From contig CAJQTG010000017.1 of assembly GCA_905618925.1 (NCBI GenBank), positions 1 to 64,000 on the forward strand: a stretch of 64,000 bases of DNA, written 5' to 3'. This stretch comes from an uncultured Candidatus Thioglobus sp. Its GTDB lineage: Bacteria > Pseudomonadota > Gammaproteobacteria > PS1 > Pseudothioglobaceae. The notes beneath the pieces are model-generated. The model saw only the letters and a list, made by a program, of their open reading frames with translations, was not told the origin of the DNA and made no database searches. A program made the translations under genes and the position numbers. This document shows positions 1 to 8,893 of this stretch, piece after piece. Every line of letters begins with the position of its first letter. Position 1 is the stretch's first letter.

Positions 1-423
1 AAGCGGCTTTTGATCTTGAGAAATAATTCGATATTCAGGATGATGCATTTCAAGGCCTTGACGGCCGATTTTGATTTCACCAAAGCACTGGATGGTCTCA
101 CCTCTAACAAGAGCTTGTTTCTGATACTGCGTAAAATGAAAAAATCGCAATAGAACTCTTTGATTTTGATTATCTGACAGGTAACAAAGAAGCTGCCTTT
201 GCCTCGAAGGAGTAACTTCAATTCTATCAATGGATACTTCAATTAGGATTTCATCTGCAACGCTTGCACTGGAAAGGGGAGTGATGGTAGTTTTATCTTG
301 ATAACGACTCGGCAAGTGAAAAAGTAAATGCTCAAGCGTGTGAATCCCTAGTTGGTTTAATCTATCTGAAGTCTTCTGTCCTAATCCACTAATCGAAATA
401 ATTGGATCAGAGAGTGAGGGCAT
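1..423 (-). CDS. recG: ATP-dependent DNA helicase RecG, N-terminal part (cut by window edge)
   Basis: Only the first 141 codons lie in the window. The translation begins MPSLSDPIISISGLGQKT and continues with GIHTLEHLLFHLPSRYQD, the helix-hairpin/wedge-domain opening typical of RecG, which remodels stalled replication forks and Holliday junctions. The OB-fold wedge region follows (around residues 60-140). The helicase motor domains lie outside the window, so integrity cannot be judged. The ATG sits five bases after the ridA stop codon, so the two are probably cotranscribed. Identification rests on family pattern recognition of the N-terminus. Confidence 0.85.
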   Translation of the reverse strand, partial: MPSLSDPIISISGLGQKTSDRLNQLGIHTLEHLLFHLPSRYQDKTTITPLSSASVADEILIEVSIDRIEVTPSRQRQLLCYLSDNQNQRVLLRFFHFTQYQKQALVRGETIQCFGEIKIGRQGLEMHHPEYRIISQDQKPL

Positions 424-427
424 AAAA

Positions 428-835
428 TTAGAAACTGTAGGAGTCTGAGTTAGTGACCATTACGCCATCCATTTCGACGCTTACCCCTTTTGGGAGTGCG
501 TTTACACCAATAGCTGCCCTGGCTGGATATGGCTCCGTAAAGTAGGTCGCCATAATTTCATTTAATGTAGCAAAATTACTTAGGTCTGTTAAGAAAATAT
601 TAAGCTTAACGATATCACTTAAGCTGCCTTTTGATTCTTGACACATGGCTGATAAATTCTTAAATACTTGATGAATTTGCTCTTCAATACCACCTTTAAC
701 TACTTCCATTGTTTCAGGAACTAAAGGAATTTGCCCTGAAAAATAGATCGTAGTTCCTCCTGTAACAGCAACAGCCTGTGAATATGTGCCTACTGCAGCA
801 GGAGCCTTATTAGTTGAAATAATATATTTTTGCAT
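428..835 (-). CDS. ridA: RidA family reactive intermediate deaminase
   Basis: A 135-residue protein of normal family length. RidA hydrolyses reactive enamine/imine intermediates released by PLP enzymes such as threonine dehydratase, in the cytoplasm as a homotrimer. The substrate-binding arginine is visible at R106 in [11 protein letters not shown], and the conserved C-terminal stretch [12 protein letters not shown] includes E121. The N-terminal [12 protein letters not shown] and YFSGQIPL motifs are also typical. It lies immediately upstream of recG on the same strand and likely shares its transcript. Nothing looks damaged. Confidence 0.93.
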   Translation of the reverse strand: MQKYIISTNKAPAAVGTYSQAVAVTGGTTIYFSGQIPLVPETMEVVKGGIEEQIHQVFKNLSAMCQESKGSLSDIVKLNIFLTDLSNFATLNEIMATYFTEPYPARAAIGVNALPKGVSVEMDGVMVTNSDSYSF

Positions 836-908
836 GATAAATAATTATAGTAGTTAATAAGTTTAATTATATTCTGGATAGGTATTTTTTTGGAGAACTC
901 TTTAATAG

Positions 909-2093
909 TTATTGTATTGAATTGTCAACATCATATTTAAGACTCCAAATCAATAATCCAGCAATAATGGATAAAATAAATGCAATGAGTAGTGATGAAT
1001 TATAGTTACTGTATTGATCAAATAACCAGCCAGCAAGAGAAGGTGAAACTAAGCCTGCAAATCCCCAGGAAGTAAAAATTCTTCCATAGGCCCATGTTGA
1101 GTAATCAGGTCCAAATATTTGATTTACTAGGGTTGGGTAAATTGCAATTAACGCTCCATAAAGAGAAGCGATAAGAACTAATAAAATTAATAAAAGGTTA
1201 ATACTTGAAAATATTAAAAGACTTAAAAGGGCGAGAGAATTAATAATTAATATTACTAAAATAGGGCGCTTACAGCCAAATCGATCTGCAAGCCAACCAG
1301 CATATATACCTGCAATTCCACTTCCAAAAGCCATTAGTGAGATAGCAGTTATTGCAACAGTGGATGAGCCTCCAGCAGAACTAATAATAGGTACTGCGTG
1401 TCCTATTGTCATAAGGCCAGCAAACACACCCAAGAAAAAAATAAACCATAGCTTAATAATTTTTGCTTTAAAATTGGGATTTTTGCTTATGAGTTTTGTT
1501 TCTGTAATCAAGTTTTTATTTGCTAATCGAAAAAGAATTAAGCTGATAATAACTAGTGTGGATAAGATCATGACGCCAATCAAATAACCAGCTTTAAAGT
1601 CAAAATAACTAAACAGTAATGGATAGAGCATAGAGAAAATAACTGCACCAAATGCATAGGATGCAGTTATAGCGCCAAGTGCTAAGCCAAGTCTTTTACT
1701 AGAGGTTATAGAAGATACTGCGTAAAGAGAAAATCCATAGCCTAAGCCACTTGCGAATCCAAAGAAAAAGCCATAGCCAACTACCCATCCAATCCAACTG
1801 CTTGAACTTGTTATCAGGACGCCAATCAATGGTAAGGTTGCTATCAAAACTATGATAATTGATGGAGAGAGCTTGCGGTATATACTGTGCCCAAAAAAAA
1901 CAGCAACTGTTACGCATATTAGCCCAGTTGAATAGATAAGGCTTGATGCCATTCTTCCAGAATTAATTTGAAATTCAATATTTTCTATTAGAGTGCTAAA
2001 TGCATGAATAGAGCCCATACAAAAAGTAATTAATAGGCATGAAATAAAAACTAAAGATTGTTTATTCTTCTCAGAAGGCGTATGTTTTTCCAT
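909..2093 (-). CDS. MFS transporter, oxalate/formate antiporter (OFA)-like
   Basis: A 394-residue protein made almost entirely of hydrophobic segments (about 12 membrane helices). It has the MFS loop motif GWLADRFGCKRP near residues 262-273 and an OFA-like opening in which the first helix begins soon after the start. Transport of a small carboxylate is a reasonable family-level guess; the substrate cannot be read from sequence. It follows potC on the same strand after about 50 bp. The start codon lies inside a perfect 14-bp inverted repeat (listed separately) and there is no clear Shine-Dalgarno sequence, so translation or transcription may be controlled there. Confidence 0.75.
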   Translation of the reverse strand: MEKHTPSEKNKQSLVFISCLLITFCMGSIHAFSTLIENIEFQINSGRMASSLIYSTGLICVTVAVFFGHSIYRKLSPSIIIVLIATLPLIGVLITSSSSWIGWVVGYGFFFGFASGLGYGFSLYAVSSITSSKRLGLALGAITASYAFGAVIFSMLYPLLFSYFDFKAGYLIGVMILSTLVIISLILFRLANKNLITETKLISKNPNFKAKIIKLWFIFFLGVFAGLMTIGHAVPIISSAGGSSTVAITAISLMAFGSGIAGIYAGWLADRFGCKRPILVILIINSLALLSLLIFSSINLLLILLVLIASLYGALIAIYPTLVNQIFGPDYSTWAYGRIFTSWGFAGLVSPSLAGWLFDQYSNYNSSLLIAFILSIIAGLLIWSLKYDVDNSIQ

Positions 2094-2120
2094 TAATGAG
2101 ACTATACATTAATGGAAAAA
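2085..2120. promoter_or_regulatory. Perfect 14-bp inverted repeat covering the MFS start codon
   Basis: The arms TTTTTCCATTAATG (2085-2098) and CATTAATGGAAAAA (2107-2120) are exact reverse complements around an 8-base spacer. On the minus strand the downstream arm contains the ATG of the MFS gene. No T-run follows either arm, so it is a poor intrinsic terminator. It could be a repressor operator or an mRNA hairpin that hides the start codon. Confidence 0.6.
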
Positions 2121-2143
2121 TAATGGGATAAAAATTAAAAGCT

Positions 2144-3049
2144 TTAGTGAGGAGTAATGCCGCGAATTTTTTCAGATCTACGGCGAAGCCATTCAAGTGT
2201 GGAAAGCAAGACAATAGAGAAAATCACGAGAAGAGTTGCAGCAGCTAGAATCGTTGGACTTATCTCATTGCGAATTCCAGACCACATTTGTCTTGGCAGG
2301 GTGTATTGATCAGGGCCACCAACAAAGAGAACAATAACGACCTCATCAAACGAGGTAATAAATGCAAATAGACCACCTGCAATAACTCCTGGAGCAATAA
2401 GAGGTGCTTGTATTTTGAAAAAATTCCTTAACGGTGTTCCTCCTAAGCTTGAAGCAGCGCGCAGCAAGTTATTATCAAATCCAGAGAGTGAGGCAGAGAC
2501 TGTTATGACAACAAATGGTATCCCTAAAATAGTATGGGCAATAATAAGGCCTGGTAATGTTGCAACAAGATTGACTTTAGCAAAAAAGAAAAACATTCCA
2601 GCAGCAGTAATGATAAGCGGGACAATCATTGGAGAAATCATGAGCGCCATTATTAAACGATTAAACGGCATATGTCTATTAGACAAACCAAGTGCTGCTA
2701 ATGTGCCTAAGACACTTGCAAAGAAAGTGGCAAAAATTGCAATGATAGCACTATTTTTAAAGCCAATCATCCATCTGTCTGTGCACACTGTTGTTCCTGA
2801 ATTTTCAGAACAAATACCAAACATTTCTTTGTACCAGCGAGTTCCATAGCCATCAAAATTAAAGGTCCAAGTCTCAAAGCTAAAGAATTTCATTTCAGGG
2901 CTAAATTGAAGGAAAACTGAATTAGTAAATGATAGTGGAATAACAACAATGAGCGGTGCAACTAAGAAAAACAATACGAGACCACAAAATGTTCTATAGG
3001 AATAGTGCCAAAGTTTTTCTCGAGGTGTTGTGTAAGCAGGAAATTTCAT
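2144..3049 (-). CDS. potC: Spermidine/putrescine-type ABC transporter permease (PotC-like)
   Basis: A 301-residue inner-membrane permease with about six hydrophobic segments. The EAA-type loop that docks the ATPase is visible as LLRAASSLGGTPLRNFFKIQAPLI, split here as RAASSLGGTPLRNF followed by KIQAPLI, around residues 196-218. An extended periplasmic loop after the first helix carries two cysteines (GICSENSGTTVCTD, about residues 78-91). It starts two bases past the end of the PotB-like gene and forms the second half of the heteromeric channel. Substrate could be a polyamine or another amine; family membership is firmer than substrate. Confidence 0.85.
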   Translation of the reverse strand: MKFPAYTTPREKLWHYSYRTFCGLVLFFLVAPLIVVIPLSFTNSVFLQFSPEMKFFSFETWTFNFDGYGTRWYKEMFGICSENSGTTVCTDRWMIGFKNSAIIAIFATFFASVLGTLAALGLSNRHMPFNRLIMALMISPMIVPLIITAAGMFFFFAKVNLVATLPGLIIAHTILGIPFVVITVSASLSGFDNNLLRAASSLGGTPLRNFFKIQAPLIAPGVIAGGLFAFITSFDEVVIVLFVGGPDQYTLPRQMWSGIRNEISPTILAAATLLVIFSIVLLSTLEWLRRRSEKIRGITPH

Positions 3050-3051
3050 TA

Positions 3052-4446
3052 CTATCCCATTTTTAAGTTATCAAGGCCAATGAGTCTGTCATATGCCCAA
3101 TAAAGAACCAAAACTGCAGCTAGAAGAATTGCTCCCATAGCAGCAGCAAGACCCCAATTTAATGTTCTTTGCATTTCACGCGCAACAAAGTTACCAATCA
3201 TTATTCCATCTTTTCCGCCCACAAGTTCTGGGGTGATGTAGTAGCCAATGGCAACAATAAATACTAAGATGCATCCAGCACCAATGCCTGGAACTGATTG
3301 AGGCATATATACACGAATAAATGCTCGAGTAGGGGTGGCGCCCAGATTTTGAGCTGCCTTCATGTAGCTTGGTGGAATACCTTTCATAACACTATAGATT
3401 GGCAAAATCATAAATGGCAGAAGTATCTGCGTCATTACAATAATGGTTCCAGTAAAGTTGTACATCATAGGTAGTCGATCTTCATCACTAAAACAAAGAT
3501 CAATATTGGTAGCACCAAAAAATGGCAGGTTCACCATTCCCTCAAAGCAAGGCAGGATGTACATTAAGGTGTCATTAACAACACCATTTTGTTGAAGCAT
3601 AATCATCCAAGCAACAATTCTTACTAGGAGCGACGTCCAAAATGGCATCAATACGCATATCATTAGTATATTTGATGTTCGCATTGGAAGTGTTGCTAGT
3701 AAATAAGCAACTGGGTAGGCAAGTAGTAAACAGAAAATAGTCACCATTAAGCTTACTTGAAGAGTTCTAATCCAAATTGTATTATAAATTTTTAAATACT
3801 CTGCCTTTTGAATAATATTTTTATTTGCATCAAACTTTAAGTCGACAGCATTAAGATAATAGCCCATTGTGTAGGGATCTTTCATAGCGCCTAATGATTG
3901 CCAGAATTCAACCTTAGCCCAGCGCTTATCTCTTTTGATCATCTTCTCTTTGAAAGGTGCTTCCCATATGAAGGGCTTAACTTCTTCTTTTGATTTTTTA
4001 TCAACTTTTAAAGCTTCTTTAACTGTTTTATTTATTAAACTTTTCCATCCAGAGTACTCATAAGTCATTCGAGTGCCAGATCTACCAAGTAAATTCTTAC
4101 CAATAACATTTCCTTTACCATCTTTAACTTTGATTGTGACTCTAATATCGTTTACAACTGCGGCAAACATTTCTTCACTAGGGAGTTGGGATTTATCTTC
4201 CCATAATTCGTACTGAGCAAATGTCTGTGGAAATACTTTGTTAATAGCGATGTCATCAACACTTCTTGAAAGGAGCGAGCCTATTGGCGTAACAAACATT
4301 AATAATAGGAATAATAGTGGGGGTAGAATTAACAGAAAAGAGCGGATTTTTGTTCTACGCAAAGATTTGCGTAAGCTGACTTTAAGAGGGACGCCATCAT
4401 TCGTTAGTAATAGCTCTTGAGAATTTGTTATCGAAGTATCACTCAT
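3052..4446 (-). CDS. potB: Spermidine/putrescine-type ABC transporter permease (PotB-like) with large periplasmic insertion
   Basis: A 464-residue permease, much longer than the roughly 290 residues usual for PotB. The extra length is a hydrophilic segment between the first membrane helix (about residues 35-55) and the second (about 230). It is rich in Lys/Glu and would lie in the periplasm. The rest is typical: about five more helices and the EAA-like loop AAQNLGATPTRAFIRVY. Long insertions at this site are known in a marine subgroup of PotB-like permeases, so it is probably genuine rather than a fusion. It is separated from the upstream binding-protein gene by a terminator-like hairpin. Confidence 0.82.
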   Translation of the reverse strand: MSDTSITNSQELLLTNDGVPLKVSLRKSLRRTKIRSFLLILPPLLFLLLMFVTPIGSLLSRSVDDIAINKVFPQTFAQYELWEDKSQLPSEEMFAAVVNDIRVTIKVKDGKGNVIGKNLLGRSGTRMTYEYSGWKSLINKTVKEALKVDKKSKEEVKPFIWEAPFKEKMIKRDKRWAKVEFWQSLGAMKDPYTMGYYLNAVDLKFDANKNIIQKAEYLKIYNTIWIRTLQVSLMVTIFCLLLAYPVAYLLATLPMRTSNILMICVLMPFWTSLLVRIVAWMIMLQQNGVVNDTLMYILPCFEGMVNLPFFGATNIDLCFSDEDRLPMMYNFTGTIIVMTQILLPFMILPIYSVMKGIPPSYMKAAQNLGATPTRAFIRVYMPQSVPGIGAGCILVFIVAIGYYITPELVGGKDGIMIGNFVAREMQRTLNWGLAAAMGAILLAAVLVLYWAYDRLIGLDNLKMG

Positions 4447-4493
4447 AAAATATTTATTAAATCTATAACTTGTTTGTTAGTTTTTAAAAAATA

Positions 4494-4525
4494 AAAACAG
4501 GTCGGTATAAAAACCGACCTGTTTT
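4494..4525 (-). terminator. Attenuating terminator between binding protein and permease genes
   Basis: Perfect 13-bp stem AAAACAGGTCGGT / ACCGACCTGTTTT with a 6-base loop. Read on the minus strand it ends in a T-rich tail. It lies 40 bp after the binding-protein stop and 48 bp before the potB-like start, where partial termination would give more binding protein than membrane subunits. Confidence 0.85.
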
Positions 4526-4564
4526 ATTAAACGAGATTAAATAAGCTCGTTTTAGGTTAGCTAC

Positions 4565-5650
4565 TTATTGAGCCATCCAAGCTGCATAACGATCATTTAT
4601 TGCTTGACCACTATCTGCCCAGAAATCAGGATTGGCAAGAATACCACCTGCCATATGCTCAGCAGTATTAGGCATATGTTCCATGATAGTCACACCAGTA
4701 TTGAACCATGGCTCGCCAGCTTGCATAATATCAAGACCAGATGTACGCATAGGACCATAGTTGATCCATTTAGCTTGATCTGCTTGTGCTTGAGAACTTG
4801 AAGCATGAACTAAGAAGTGCATTGCTGCAGCACGGTTTGGAGCACCCTTAAGAAGAACTAACCATTCCTCTTCAAGGACTTGTCCGTCCCATACAGTAAC
4901 ATAGTCAGCACCATCATTAAGAACAGCACCACCGATACGACCGTTATATGCTAGTGACATAGAAACTTCACCAGAATTAACTAAGTCTAATGGCTTAGCA
5001 CCTGAAGACCAAAATACTACGTGATCTTTGATTGTGTCAAGTTTAGCAAAAGCACGATCTTGTCCTGCTTGAGTACCTAATACATCATAGATATCATCAA
5101 TAGCAACACCGTCAGCATACAATGCCATCTCTGTTATAGCGCTAGCCCAAGTGTGAATACCACGCTTACCTGGGAACTTTTCTATGTCAAAGAAGTCTTG
5201 TATAGTTGATGGTTGTTCACCTGAGAAGGTGTCAGCCTTGTGGAAAGGTACGTACGACCACCAAATTTGCGGAACTACGCAATCATTTGGAACAGGTACC
5301 ATAGTATCATCATCCATTGATACACCATTAGGTGAAGGTAGGAACATGCTGCGATCTAGCTCTTCGAAAAGACCCTCATCACAACCAATACGAGCATCTG
5401 ATGCAAGTACGTCAACGATATCCCACTGAACACTGCCTGATTCAACTTGAGCACGAACTTCACCCAAACCACCGTTATAACTAATCATATTTACTGTTCC
5501 ACTTGAGTAAGTGTCAACGTAAGCTTTTTGTTGTGAAGCTGAATAGCCACCACCCCAAGAAACCAAAGTTACTTCTGCTTGGACTGCACCAGCCAACATC
5601 GCTGTTGAAATAGCACCCGCAACCAGAGTTTTTGTTATTACATTTTTCAT
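4565..5650 (-). CDS. potD: Periplasmic substrate-binding protein of polyamine-type ABC importer (PotD-like)
   Basis: A 361-residue type II periplasmic binding protein. Residues 1-25 are a signal peptide (basic start, hydrophobic core, cleavage expected after AVQA) and there is no lipobox cysteine. The mature N-terminus EVTLVSWGGGYSASQQKAY is typical of PotD/PotF-like proteins, where this strand begins the ligand cleft. The gene is visibly richer in G+C and in preferred codons than its neighbours, as expected for an abundant protein, and a terminator follows it. It would deliver a polyamine or related cation to the PotB/PotC-like channel; the ligand is not determinable here. Confidence 0.85.
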   Translation of the reverse strand: MKNVITKTLVAGAISTAMLAGAVQAEVTLVSWGGGYSASQQKAYVDTYSSGTVNMISYNGGLGEVRAQVESGSVQWDIVDVLASDARIGCDEGLFEELDRSMFLPSPNGVSMDDDTMVPVPNDCVVPQIWWSYVPFHKADTFSGEQPSTIQDFFDIEKFPGKRGIHTWASAITEMALYADGVAIDDIYDVLGTQAGQDRAFAKLDTIKDHVVFWSSGAKPLDLVNSGEVSMSLAYNGRIGGAVLNDGADYVTVWDGQVLEEEWLVLLKGAPNRAAAMHFLVHASSSQAQADQAKWINYGPMRTSGLDIMQAGEPWFNTGVTIMEHMPNTAEHMAGGILANPDFWADSGQAINDRYAAWMAQ

Positions 5651-5678
5651 ATATTTCTCCTAAAGTTAAGTCTAGTCT

Positions 5679-6767
5679 CTAACCATCTAGAGCTAGACAG
5701 TCTTCCGACATCCAACCAATATCAACTTGTTTACCTTTTTTGAGGTCAACATTATCGATTGAATTAGGAATTTTGACGATAAAATCGTCGTGTCCACACA
5801 CACTAAAGCGCGTGCGAATATGGTCGCCATGATAGATTAATTCTTCTACCTTGGCTGAATAAGTGTTTGGTGTTTTTCCTTTTTTTGGCGCAACTATTAT
5901 GCGCTCTGGTCGTAATGATAATGTGGCACGATCTCCAACCTTACCAACATTAACCTTAGTGGCTACAACGATATCTCCAGAGTCTGTTTTTACTGTGGCT
6001 GTATTTCCCTTAATGGCTTCAACAGTTCCCATTAAGCGATTATTTTCACCAATGAAGTTTGCAACAAATGAGTTTTCAGGTTTTTCATAAAGATCTTCTG
6101 GGGAAGAGCACTGAAGAACAACACCATCATTAAACACTGCAATTCGATTTGACATTGTCAACGCTTCAGTTTGGTCATGCGTTACATAGACAACTGTTAA
6201 TCCAAGGCTTTCGTGAAGGTGCTTAATTTCATACTGCATTTGCTCTCTTAAGTTTTTATCAAGTGCACCTAAAGGCTCATCCATTAAAACTAAATCGGGA
6301 TCAAATACAAGAGATCTTGCTACAGCAACTCGCTGTTGTTGACCACCTGATAGTTGCATTGGTCGTCTTTGACCAAATTCACCAAGCTGAACCATATCAA
6401 GAGCGCGATTAACTTTTGCTTCTCTTTCAGCTTTGCCCATTTTACGAACTTCAAGCGGGAACGATAAATTTTCAGCAACCGTCATGTGCGGGAAGAGGGC
6501 GTAGTTTTGAAATACCATACCAATGCCTCGTTTATGAGGAGGAACATTATTGATTGGTTTTCCTTTTAAATAGATTGTGCCATTAGTTGTTGGCTCAAAA
6601 CCTGCAAGCATCATTAGGCAGGTTGTTTTCCCAGAGCCAGATGGCCCTAACATTGTAACAAATTCACCAGGCGCGACGTCTAAGTTAAAGTCTTTAACAA
6701 CAAGTATTTCACCATCATAACTTTTTTGCACATTTTCAAACTTTACTAGCGGTTCTGCTTTACTCAT
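5679..6767 (-). CDS. potA: Polyamine-type ABC transporter ATP-binding protein (PotA-like)
   Basis: A 362-residue ATPase with Walker A GPSGSGKTT at residues 41-49, signature LSGGQQQR at 139-146, Walker B LVLMDEP at 159-165 and the switch histidine at 197. The C-terminal 120 residues have the TOBE-type regulatory fold of the PotA/MalK group. It is the first gene of the apparent operon potA-potD-potB-potC read leftward, and it ends 28 bp before the binding-protein start. It energises uptake from the cytoplasmic face. No damage is visible. Confidence 0.92.
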   Translation of the reverse strand: MSKAEPLVKFENVQKSYDGEILVVKDFNLDVAPGEFVTMLGPSGSGKTTCLMMLAGFEPTTNGTIYLKGKPINNVPPHKRGIGMVFQNYALFPHMTVAENLSFPLEVRKMGKAEREAKVNRALDMVQLGEFGQRRPMQLSGGQQQRVAVARSLVFDPDLVLMDEPLGALDKNLREQMQYEIKHLHESLGLTVVYVTHDQTEALTMSNRIAVFNDGVVLQCSSPEDLYEKPENSFVANFIGENNRLMGTVEAIKGNTATVKTDSGDIVVATKVNVGKVGDRATLSLRPERIIVAPKKGKTPNTYSAKVEELIYHGDHIRTRFSVCGHDDFIVKIPNSIDNVDLKKGKQVDIGWMSEDCLALDG

Positions 6768-7080
6768 AAATAAACACTTTTTTTAAACAAAAAAAACACC
6801 AAAAGACGGTTTTTAACCGGCTGCTTTAGTTACTAAATAATTACGTTATATTAAGCTTTAATATTTTATCAATACTGCCTATTTAGGGCTTTGGATAAAG
6901 GCTAAATTGAACCTAAATCAATCGAACTTTATATAACTTAAACGAAATATACCATACATAATTAAATGAATGTTTCTAATATCACTTCAAATCATATTAT
7001 GAATGAGATATATATATGAATTTTTTTAGTATGAAAGGAGCTAATTAAAAATTTAATTATATGTTTTAAGGTGATCATAA
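6768..7080. other. AT-rich intergenic region upstream of potA
   Basis: No gene found on either strand in these 313 bases. It must contain the leftward promoter of the pot operon, but no convincing -35/-10 pair was picked out. A short CGGTT/AACCG hairpin at 6807-6819 is too weak to name. Confidence 0.5.
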
Positions 7081-7109
7081 AAAAAGGGTAACTTATAGCT
7101 ACCCTTTTT
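7081..7109 (-). terminator. Rho-independent terminator of the NCS2 permease gene
   Basis: Stem AAAAAGGGTA / TACCCTTTTT (7081-7090 with 7100-7109) around a 9-base loop. It lies 16 bp downstream of the permease stop on the minus strand and ends in a run of T on that strand. Confidence 0.85.
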
Positions 7110-7124
7110 TCAAGAAAACATTTC

Positions 7125-8519
7125 TTAGTCTTCTACTTTTTCTCCCATAAGAGCCGTCATAATTAGAACAGTTATACCACCAGTGGTGATTGCTGAACTA
7201 AATATACTCCCCATAAGCTTACCAAATGTACCGCCTATATTAGTGGCTAAAGCTCCTGCAAACTGAGGAACTAGTAGTACACCTAAACCCATACCAAAAG
7301 AAACAGCTAGTATGAGCATATTTCTACGATTCATATTCACCGTTGAAAGGATTTTGATTCCCGCAACTGCAACAGTACCGAACATTACGATCGTAGCGCC
7401 GCCCAAAACAGAAGCTGGTAATGCCCTAAGGATTGATCCTACATGAGGAAATAAACCCATAATAACAAGGATTATTCCAATCCAAACTCCTACATGCCTG
7501 CTTGCAATACCTGTTAACTGTATCACGCCATTGTTTTGGCTAAAAGTTGTATTAGGGAACGTATTAAAAACAGCAGCAATTGCTGAATTAACACCATCAC
7601 CTAGAACACCATTCTTGATTCGAGTTAAGTAACCTTCACCCTTAATCTCTTGTTTTGATATCATGCAGTTTGCAGTAATATCACCAGAAGATTCTATTGT
7701 AGTAATTATGTAAATTAATGCAATAGGTATAAAGGCAATAATATCAAAATCAAAGCCATACTTAAAAGGTATAGGGATACTTATAACTTGTTGAACAGCG
7801 AACAATGAGCTGAAACTAATCTTGCCCAAAACTGCAGCTACAACAAATCCTATAACTAGTCCAATAACGATTGATGCTAAGCGGATCCACTGATTGTTAG
7901 AGCGATTCAATATAATGATTGAAATCATTACGATGAAACCTAGAGCAATGTTCTGTAAAGAGCCCCAAAACTGTGGCTTATTATCTAGCAACCACTGTCC
8001 ACCACCAAGGTCAGTTAAACCAACCTTAATAAGGCTAATACCAATAATAGTAATTACTGTACCCGTTACAATTGGAGTAATTAGTTTTCTCAGCTGCGGT
8101 AAGAACTGACTTAAGCCAATCTCTATAAATGCTCCTAAGAAACATACACCCATTATCATTGCAAGAATTTCTTCTGGCCCACCACCTTGAGCTTTCGCAA
8201 GAAAACCAGCCGCAAGAACAGAGCTAAGAAACGCGAAACTTGTTCCTTGAACGCAGATCATTCCAGCACCAATATTCATTGGTTTTTTTGCTTGAATAAT
8301 TGTTCCAACGCCTGAAACCATAAGTGCCATACTTATAAGATAAGGTATTTGCTCGCCTAGTCCAAGTGCACCACCAATGATTAAGGTTGGGGTTATGACG
8401 CCTACAAAACTTGCAAGCACATGTTGCAGTGCTGCAAAGAATTTTTCAGCGGTTGGTGGATTCGCCTCTAGCTCGTAAATTAATTCTGAATCTTGAGTCT
8501 CTCCATCACTCATATTCAT
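7125..8519 (-). CDS. NCS2 family uracil/xanthine permease
   Basis: A 464-residue membrane protein with about 14 hydrophobic segments. The family signature QNNGVIQLTG is at about residues 328-337 in the context NTFPNTTFSQNNG, closer to xanthine/urate carriers (XanPQ, UacT) than to UraA. The conserved histidine in the first helix (LQHVLASF, H33) and the substrate-site glutamate in TTIESSGD (about 276) are both present. It imports a purine or pyrimidine base by proton symport. It is monocistronic: its own terminator lies downstream and about 200 bp of non-coding DNA upstream. Confidence 0.88.
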   Translation of the reverse strand: MNMSDGETQDSELIYELEANPPTAEKFFAALQHVLASFVGVITPTLIIGGALGLGEQIPYLISMALMVSGVGTIIQAKKPMNIGAGMICVQGTSFAFLSSVLAAGFLAKAQGGGPEEILAMIMGVCFLGAFIEIGLSQFLPQLRKLITPIVTGTVITIIGISLIKVGLTDLGGGQWLLDNKPQFWGSLQNIALGFIVMISIIILNRSNNQWIRLASIVIGLVIGFVVAAVLGKISFSSLFAVQQVISIPIPFKYGFDFDIIAFIPIALIYIITTIESSGDITANCMISKQEIKGEGYLTRIKNGVLGDGVNSAIAAVFNTFPNTTFSQNNGVIQLTGIASRHVGVWIGIILVIMGLFPHVGSILRALPASVLGGATIVMFGTVAVAGIKILSTVNMNRRNMLILAVSFGMGLGVLLVPQFAGALATNIGGTFGKLMGSIFSSAITTGGITVLIMTALMGEKVED

Positions 8520-8597
8520 TCTCCTTTTAATTAATAAATATTATTTTATAAAATTATCCTCGTTAGTGAAATCATATTGAAGACGCTTTTAATTGCT

Positions 8598-8610
8598 AAC
8601 AATAATTGTT
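8598..8610. promoter_or_regulatory. Short palindrome upstream of NCS2 permease
   Basis: AACAATAATTGTT is a perfect 5-bp-arm palindrome within a larger near-symmetric stretch beginning GCTAAC and ending TTAGC. It lies about 80 bp upstream of the permease start, a plausible operator position. AT-rich palindromes arise easily by chance, so support is weak. Confidence 0.25.
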
Positions 8611-8722
8611 AACATTTAGCATATTACCATTACTTTATATTTTATATAGTTAATTTTGAGCTACTAAAAAGAATCTTCTTTAGACAGTGTATTTAGGAGA
8701 ATCTTTAGTGGGATTAAGGAGA

Positions 8723-8810
8723 TGGTGCCCGGAGCCGGAATCGAACCGGCACGCCCGTTAAAGGCGCAGGATTTTAAGTCCTGTGTGTCTACCAATTTCA
8801 CCATCCGGGC
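8723..8810 (-). tRNA. tRNA-Leu (anticodon UAA)
   Basis: Read on the minus strand it starts GCCCGGATGGTGAAATTGG and ends CCGGGC-A-CCA, giving a seven-base acceptor stem with encoded CCA. The anticodon arm is CAGGA-CTTAAAA-TCCTG, anticodon TAA. A long variable arm (GCGCCTTTAACGGGCG) marks a class II tRNA, and the T arm contains GGTTCGATTCC. All elements fit tRNA-Leu. Confidence 0.97.
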
Positions 8811-8893
8811 GAATAGGGATGAAGATCGAGAAATTATATACTATCGATAATATTTTTTTTATCAATTACTCATTAAGAAAAACTAAAGAATTA

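Noticed and set aside
1360-1587. 75-codon plus-strand open frame inside the MFS transporter gene
   Set aside because: Antisense shadow of a well-supported membrane protein gene.
8520-8720. Purine riboswitch upstream of the nucleobase permease
   Set aside because: None of the conserved loop sequences of guanine/xanthine-type riboswitches could be found in this leader.
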